DNA from: Tanypteryx hageni
Lineage: Eukaryota > Arthropoda > Insecta > Odonata > Petaluridae
Direction of reading: 5' to 3'
DNA length: 64,000 bases
NCBI GenBank assembly: GCA_028673005.1
Contig: CM054116.1
Span: forward strand, 79,682,572 to 79,746,571
In this document: piece after piece, positions 58,991-64,000 of the stretch
Numbering within the stretch: the first letter of the stretch is position 1
How the letters are laid out: each line of letters begins with the position of its first letter
The notes under the pieces: model-generated
What the model saw: the letters and a program-made list of their open reading frames with translations, nothing else
Databases searched by the model: none
What the model was told of the DNA's origin: nothing
Translations under genes and position numbers: made by a program

Positions 58991-61400
58991 TGGAGGAGGT
59001 GGGGGCCTAAATTCCTCGTAACCACTCTTTTCAGCTTGTTGAGAGCGGGGATTGTGTGCATCCCATTTCTCCCGTGAGAGTGTGTTTGCGTCAACTTACA
59101 GAAGCCGAAATCTAGTCGAGTCCTCACTTCTTCCTGTCCACTTAATTTCTTTATATTCATCCTTTCTTCCTCACCTTCTCTCGATTCCTTGCGGTCATAT
59201 CAAACGTTTGCGTGCTTGTTATTAAGGAGAACGGTGGCACCGCGTCAACGCTTGTTTTTTCAACAAGACCCCAGGAGGTGCGCTCACATTTTGTGGAGAT
59301 TACCATACTTGCGGGTGAAGGTAAAGGAAAGAATTTTTCAAATCTTTCCGTCAGAGATACTCGTTGGAGACTTTTCTAGTCGTATCATTTCCTTCCCGCG
59401 GAAGAACGGTACTGGGGTGTAAAGGAGTGCCGCATTTGCCGTCTTGCTAAATGCTTTCTCGAATGACTTGGTCGATAAACTTCTGGTTTCATTGATAGCT
59501 ACGGACGTTTAGTGTTAAAAAGCAGGTAATCGTGATAAATCATAGTCATTTTGGATTCGGAAAAACTTGGAAATCCCGAAACGTATCTTTCGTTTATGGA
59601 TCGTAATCTGAACATATTCCAGCTATTTACTGCGGTATTTAGTCAATTCGTCATTGGTAATGGCAATAACATTACGCATGTGCGTTTGTGAACACATTAG
59701 CAGCTGAAATAAGTCTCTTAAGATATTCATTTATTTTTATTTGGCATGTTTCCAGTACCTATTCATCAAGTCTTAATGTTACTGAGTTCTTTTTTTCAAA
59801 CAGTAAATTTTAATGTGGACACTACTAAAGTATACGCATGATTTATTGTATTTACGTGAACTGTGAAGTTTTTGCGATAAAATAATATATTATTGGTTTC
59901 TTCATTTGTCCATTAGTTTGCAATTTAAATGCGCTTGTTTAGTCAAAATGGCAGGTATTTAGGTAATTCTATAAACATGAAATCTGTCATCCAATTCTGA
60001 GATTAGGTGCTGCCTTACATACAGATGATATGAATGGAATCATTATTTCAATAATCGATTTCGCGAAAAAACTTTTCTGAAATACCTTTCAATAAATAGC
60101 CCGAGAAAGAGGTTAAATATGGAATTGCTAATTTAAACAAGAAAAATAAAAAATAGGACTTCTAACTTGTTCAGAGTATTATCTCAACGAAATACTAGAA
60201 ATAAAAGAGAACTGAATTCAACAAATATCAGTTTGGATAATTTTTAACTCCGAGCAAATTAGCCAAATCCATTCATAGTATTCACGCAACGCGCAAACAT
60301 GGATCTCTATCTTGGCGGAGGATATTAATGGAGCAAACCTACGGTGTGTGTAATAATAAAATGCGAAGGGTGACACCTGTACAAAATAAACTCTTAAATT
60401 CGCACTCCTAAAATATTCGTTGAAATATCTGCCGCGACAAATATTTCATGGAAGACGTATAGCTAAACATCTCGCTTTAACGAACGATGGCTTTAAAAAA
60501 CCTTCAGTCTGAAAGTGACATTTCGATGAGACATCTTAACGATCGCCTAACGAGCCATCACATGCAGTATCCAACAGAGACGACATTTTTTCCGGACCGA
60601 ATACTTTCACAATTGGTGGTTACGAGATATCCAAGTCCTTCGTGGCGCAACAATAGACCTCGGAACACACTTTGGGCCATTCTCACGCCTGGTGAAGTTG
60701 AGAGCTTCGAGGAAAAAGAAAACGGAGATGGGGAGACAGACAGAGAGAGACTTTATATCGCGCGAATTTGAGACCACATGGTCCCTTCCTACATTTAGAG
60801 AAGGTTGAGAACGGACAGCGCGAAGTCTACATTGGAAAAAAAGAAGACGCCCGAACCCTCCATTTATCCGTGGATTCTGGAACGTGAGCTTAACTGACCT
60901 CTTGGGCGGTGGCCGTCTTGTCATACGCCAAAACTTTCCAGGCCGGAAGATTCGACGTGTAGGCTAACTTTAAATGGCAGATGACGAGTTCAAAATGGCC
61001 AGAGAGTGACGCTTTGGCAATAATAATGATGCCGGCTATTGTTTGTATTCAAATTTTGCGTTTATGCGGCATAGTTCGTCAACCATGAAATGGCGATTTT
61101 TCGCTTTTAATGTTCGTCACAAAAGTTCTAGTCCGAGAGTTTTACGCTTGGATGTTTTTTAGCTTTTTAATTTTAAATGCAATTCATTTAACATTAAAAT
61201 TATTATTATTCTGTGGAAGGAAAGTTAATGAGATACATTAATCGTCTATTTTCCCACGCGTTAGCAGGTACAGCGATTTTCTTGAAATTTAGTTTTTCTA
61301 AAATTTCAATACTCCGAGGAAAGGGATTGATTTTATGGACGAATGAGATAAAAATTAAGACGGGGAATATATATAGTGCCAGCCGATCTAGGTGATCGCT
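58990..61400. other. Spacer, no gene recognised
   Basis: The 94-codon plus frame at 60487-60771 and the overlapping 105-codon minus frame lack known domains. Confidence 0.4.
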
Positions 61401-61405
61401 TAGGG

Positions 61406-61709
61406 AAGAGGTGGGCAAACTTTTTACGTGGCGGACTGCATTAACAGCTTCATTATTTTCGGCAGGCCGCATAAATTGATGGAAATGCTTCGGGTAGTCA
61501 CGTTAGGGTTATCTGAGATAATTCGAGGGAACCTGTTGGTGAAAATCAATAATAAATAATATATTATCCCCATAACATCACTGGAAAGGTTTTTCGGCCA
61601 TAATTTTAAGCTAAAAATATGAAATTATCTTTATTTTATAATATGGTTCGTTTTCATAATTGCGGCGCGGACCACATGTGGCCCGTGGGCCGTGGTTTCT
61701 CCACCCCTG
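61406..61709. mobile_element. hAT-type MITE (304 bp)
   Basis: The left end AAGAGGTGGGCAAAC and the right end GTTTCTCCACCCCTG are imperfect inverted repeats of the CAGGGGTGGGCAAAC type that is common at hAT ends. Nearby GGCGGACTGC and GTGGCCCGTGGGCCGTGG phrases fit the same family. Flanking 8-mers GCTTAGGG (61398-61405) and GCCTAGAG (61710-61717) agree at 6 of 8. Too short to encode a transposase. Confidence 0.75.
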
Positions 61710-63308
61710 GCCTAGAGCCTCGTGCCTCTGGGGGCCTCGCGCATCTGTGGGCATAGCATCTAGAGTCGCGAGAGAGTTAGTGTTAACAGAGTCAGCAGCA
61801 GAAGCGGTCATATGCCCTAAATGACGACGAAAATAACATAAATAATATTTGGAGAAGACCGGTCTCGCCTCACGGATATCATTGAAAAAATATAATTATT
61901 TCAAAGAGTATCACTCGAAGACTTTTGAGCTGCAATCGGATTCGATCTCAGAAGCCCACCCGCTATATTTTAAATATATATGCAAATAAATGATTAAGAA
62001 TTTGATAGCCTGTTTTCCTCCATAAAGTTTAACCATGTTTTCAGAATTCTCGAGTCGCGGGCCACGCAAACCACTCTCGCCTGTAGGTCTCGCGCCCCCA
62101 AAATCTGCGTCTGCTGGAAGTTATAAATAATCATTCCAATTTTTAGTAAATAAAGTTGTTGTTCCATTGTTCTCCCTTTCTTACTCCGGTGGACTCTTTC
62201 TTATACGGCGTTCGCTTTACCGACGCTCCGGCTTAACCGCCCTCTTTGTGGGACTCTTTAAAATGAAATTAACTTCTTCGCCTGAAATAAATGTAGTGAA
62301 CATATTTACCGTGCAATCGAGTTTTTTATTGTTACGCTGAAACGATTGCACATGTTCATGCTACCGTGATTTCCCCTCATTCACAGTTTGCTACTTCTTA
62401 CTCTTTTGCATTGATAATTACTCGGTCTTGTTTTTGACTCCTATCAGTAAAAGTTGTTTTCACCCGACAGGATTAAATTTTATATATTGAGTGATTTTAA
62501 TATTCAATTGTGCGAGTATCTGTGATAGACGTTATTCAACTTCGCTCAATTTGTATACCGGTGCTATATGACAATGAGCAAGAAAAAAGAAAGTGATGTT
62601 GCCTATGGGAAAAAATTAAAATCACTAGAAAAAAGTGAATTTGATTTAGGTACAGGGGAAAATACAGTGAAATACAGGAGGAAAATATATCAATTACTTT
62701 GAAAATATCTGTACTCAAATAGAATAAGAATTATCTTTACGTTCTTGGTCGACTTTGAAGAATCCCAAGCTTGAACTTTTCGGTGATGACTTGTGGATTT
62801 GATTTCACCCAGAAAGGAAAAAAGAACTCCGGTTATTGGCTCTATTCTCGAAGAAAAAGCATTGATTGTACAGAAAAAATGAATGAAAATAAAAACTTGA
62901 TTGGGGATGAAGGATATTTGAGTAGCTTGAAAAATAACACCATGGGGATTATCAGTTATGCACCTGTAAAGAAAAATGTAAACTGATTCTGTAGGTGCGG
63001 CATGTTTTATAAAGAAACTTGAATGGATTATTGAGAACGGCTTAGTGCAATTGGCTGAAAAATCAAAATACTTTTCGAAGAAACACTTGCATCGAGACAA
63101 AGCATCGCATACAGTTATGGGCTTTAGGTTTAAATCAAGGCAATGATTATCATCACAGCCATATAGTTGGGCATTGCTTATTCTTTTATGAACTAGGAGG
63201 CAATTGAGGAACATTTGCTGATACGGCTTGGGACCTTCGAAGGATTCGGAATTGTAAGTGCTGACGTCCTGAAAAATGCATTTCAAATAATATTATGCGC
63301 GTGCTTTT
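61710..63308. other. Spacer, no gene recognised
   Basis: A 198-codon minus-strand frame at 62690-63286 is the longest here. I recognise no domain, and it overlaps shorter frames on the other strand. Confidence 0.35.
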
Positions 63309-63986
63309 TACTGTAGTATAGGGGAAAGTATTGTATTCATGAAAAAAATCGACTTCGAGATTTCAACGGAAATACACGTTTTGGCCATTTTCTCGATGAT
63401 GTCTGAGTGTGTGTGTGTGTGTATGTGACAGCTTTTTTGTAAGTACTTGAACTCAACAATTATTAATCAGATCAACGCGAAATTTTATATTTAACATTTA
63501 TATAAAAGTTACAGGAATCGATTAGTTTTCGGTAAAAATCGGTCAAACGGAAGTGGGTGTTTACTCTTGTCACATCCATTATTTTGAAGTATTTGCTTTA
63601 ATACTTGATAAATGTAAAAGTATGTTGGAATAAAAATTGTAGAAAATGTAATTTTCTACTACCTTTGTTTGAAATATTTTTCCACATAATGCATTGTTTA
63701 AGAGATATATTATATTTATAGCTGCCACCACCACGCCACCTACCGACGACTATTGTTAACAATTGACGCTTAGTTACCTCTTAGTAACGCTCCTTTTTTT
63801 TCTTAATTTTTGGAGATTACTGGCTATATCCAATATCAGTAGGCTATGGTTTGTTTATTTCTGTTCTTTGTAAAGTAAAATTTTCTCGGTTTCTTAAAAT
63901 ATTTATTTTTATGTAACTTATTTGGAATTTTTAGAAATATTACAGATACGGAGAAAGTCATGTGGTGGCCACACCAGATTTTTTAA
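63309..63986 (+). repeat. Interspersed repeat family, copy 3
   Basis: It begins at CTGTAGTATAGGGGAAAGTA, lacking the first few bases seen in copies 1 and 2. It then follows the family order: GT tract, TTTTCGGTAAAAATCGGT, TTGAAGTATTTGCTTTAAT, ATTGTTAACAATTGACGCTT, and the GATACGGAGAAAGT end beside GTGGCCACACCAGA. It is the closest of the three to a complete single unit. Confidence 0.8.
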
Positions 63987-64000
63987 ATTTTGTGTAGCAC

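Noticed and set aside
60487..60924. Opposed frames of 94 and 105 codons
   Set aside because: No domain on either strand; no evidence to choose between them.
62690..63286. 198-codon open frame on the minus strand
   Set aside because: Longest frame outside the LINE, but no motif I recognise and no supporting context; a chance frame cannot be excluded, so it is not called a gene.

Overview
The window looks like gene-poor nuclear DNA of an arthropod, most likely an insect. It is A+T-rich by eye (about two thirds), has no operon-like gene packing, and no host protein-coding exon could be supported on either strand. The taxon is inferred only from the kinds of transposable element present: a Jockey-clade LINE, an RTE-type LINE, a piggyBac-like MITE, hAT-type MITEs, Helitron remnants and tRNA-like SINE heads. 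No species can be named.

Layout: 1-9700 is AT-rich spacer with pyrimidine- or purine-biased blocks, a (GT)n(TA)n microsatellite near 6.35 kb and two pogo-like termini near 6.8 and 7.1 kb. At 9.7-16.3 kb lie the first copy of a three-copy repeat family, a hAT-type MITE (copy A), a six-unit 145-bp tandem array ending in a hairpin, a duplicated segment around (TA)n, and a tRNA-like SINE head. At 18.4-21.0 kb there is a Helitron-type 3' end and a 0.6-kb MITE rich in one repeated motif. At 22.6-25.3 kb is the clearest coding remnant: a 5'-truncated Jockey-type LINE with endonuclease and reverse transcriptase, broken by frameshifts and a stop.

25.3-40 kb is mostly spacer, with a long purine-rich tract (31.7-34.5 kb) and the second, internally duplicated copy of the repeat family (36.9-37.8 kb). 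40.03-42.10 kb is a nested locus: a hAT-type element (copy B) carrying a truncated Helitron protein remnant and, separately, a 103-bp insert with a near-perfect 72-bp palindrome flanked by a 12-bp duplication. Further right are a second SINE head (42.7 kb), a piggyBac-like MITE with TTAA ends (45.4-46.4 kb), a decayed RTE-type LINE on the minus strand whose RT frame contains an in-frame (AT)n (49.7-51.6 kb), two more hAT-type MITEs (52.4 and 61.4 kb), a 104-bp tandem duplication (55.5 kb), a GC/CpG-rich patch (58.5-58.8 kb) and the third repeat-family copy running to the window edge.

The interpretable parts are therefore mobile DNA in successive states of decay. No functional multi-gene system was found. 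The most unusual observations are the palindromic insert in hAT copy B, the Helitron fragment that joins N-terminal coding sequence directly to a 3' terminus, and the 145-bp array with a terminal hairpin that a neighbouring repeat shares.
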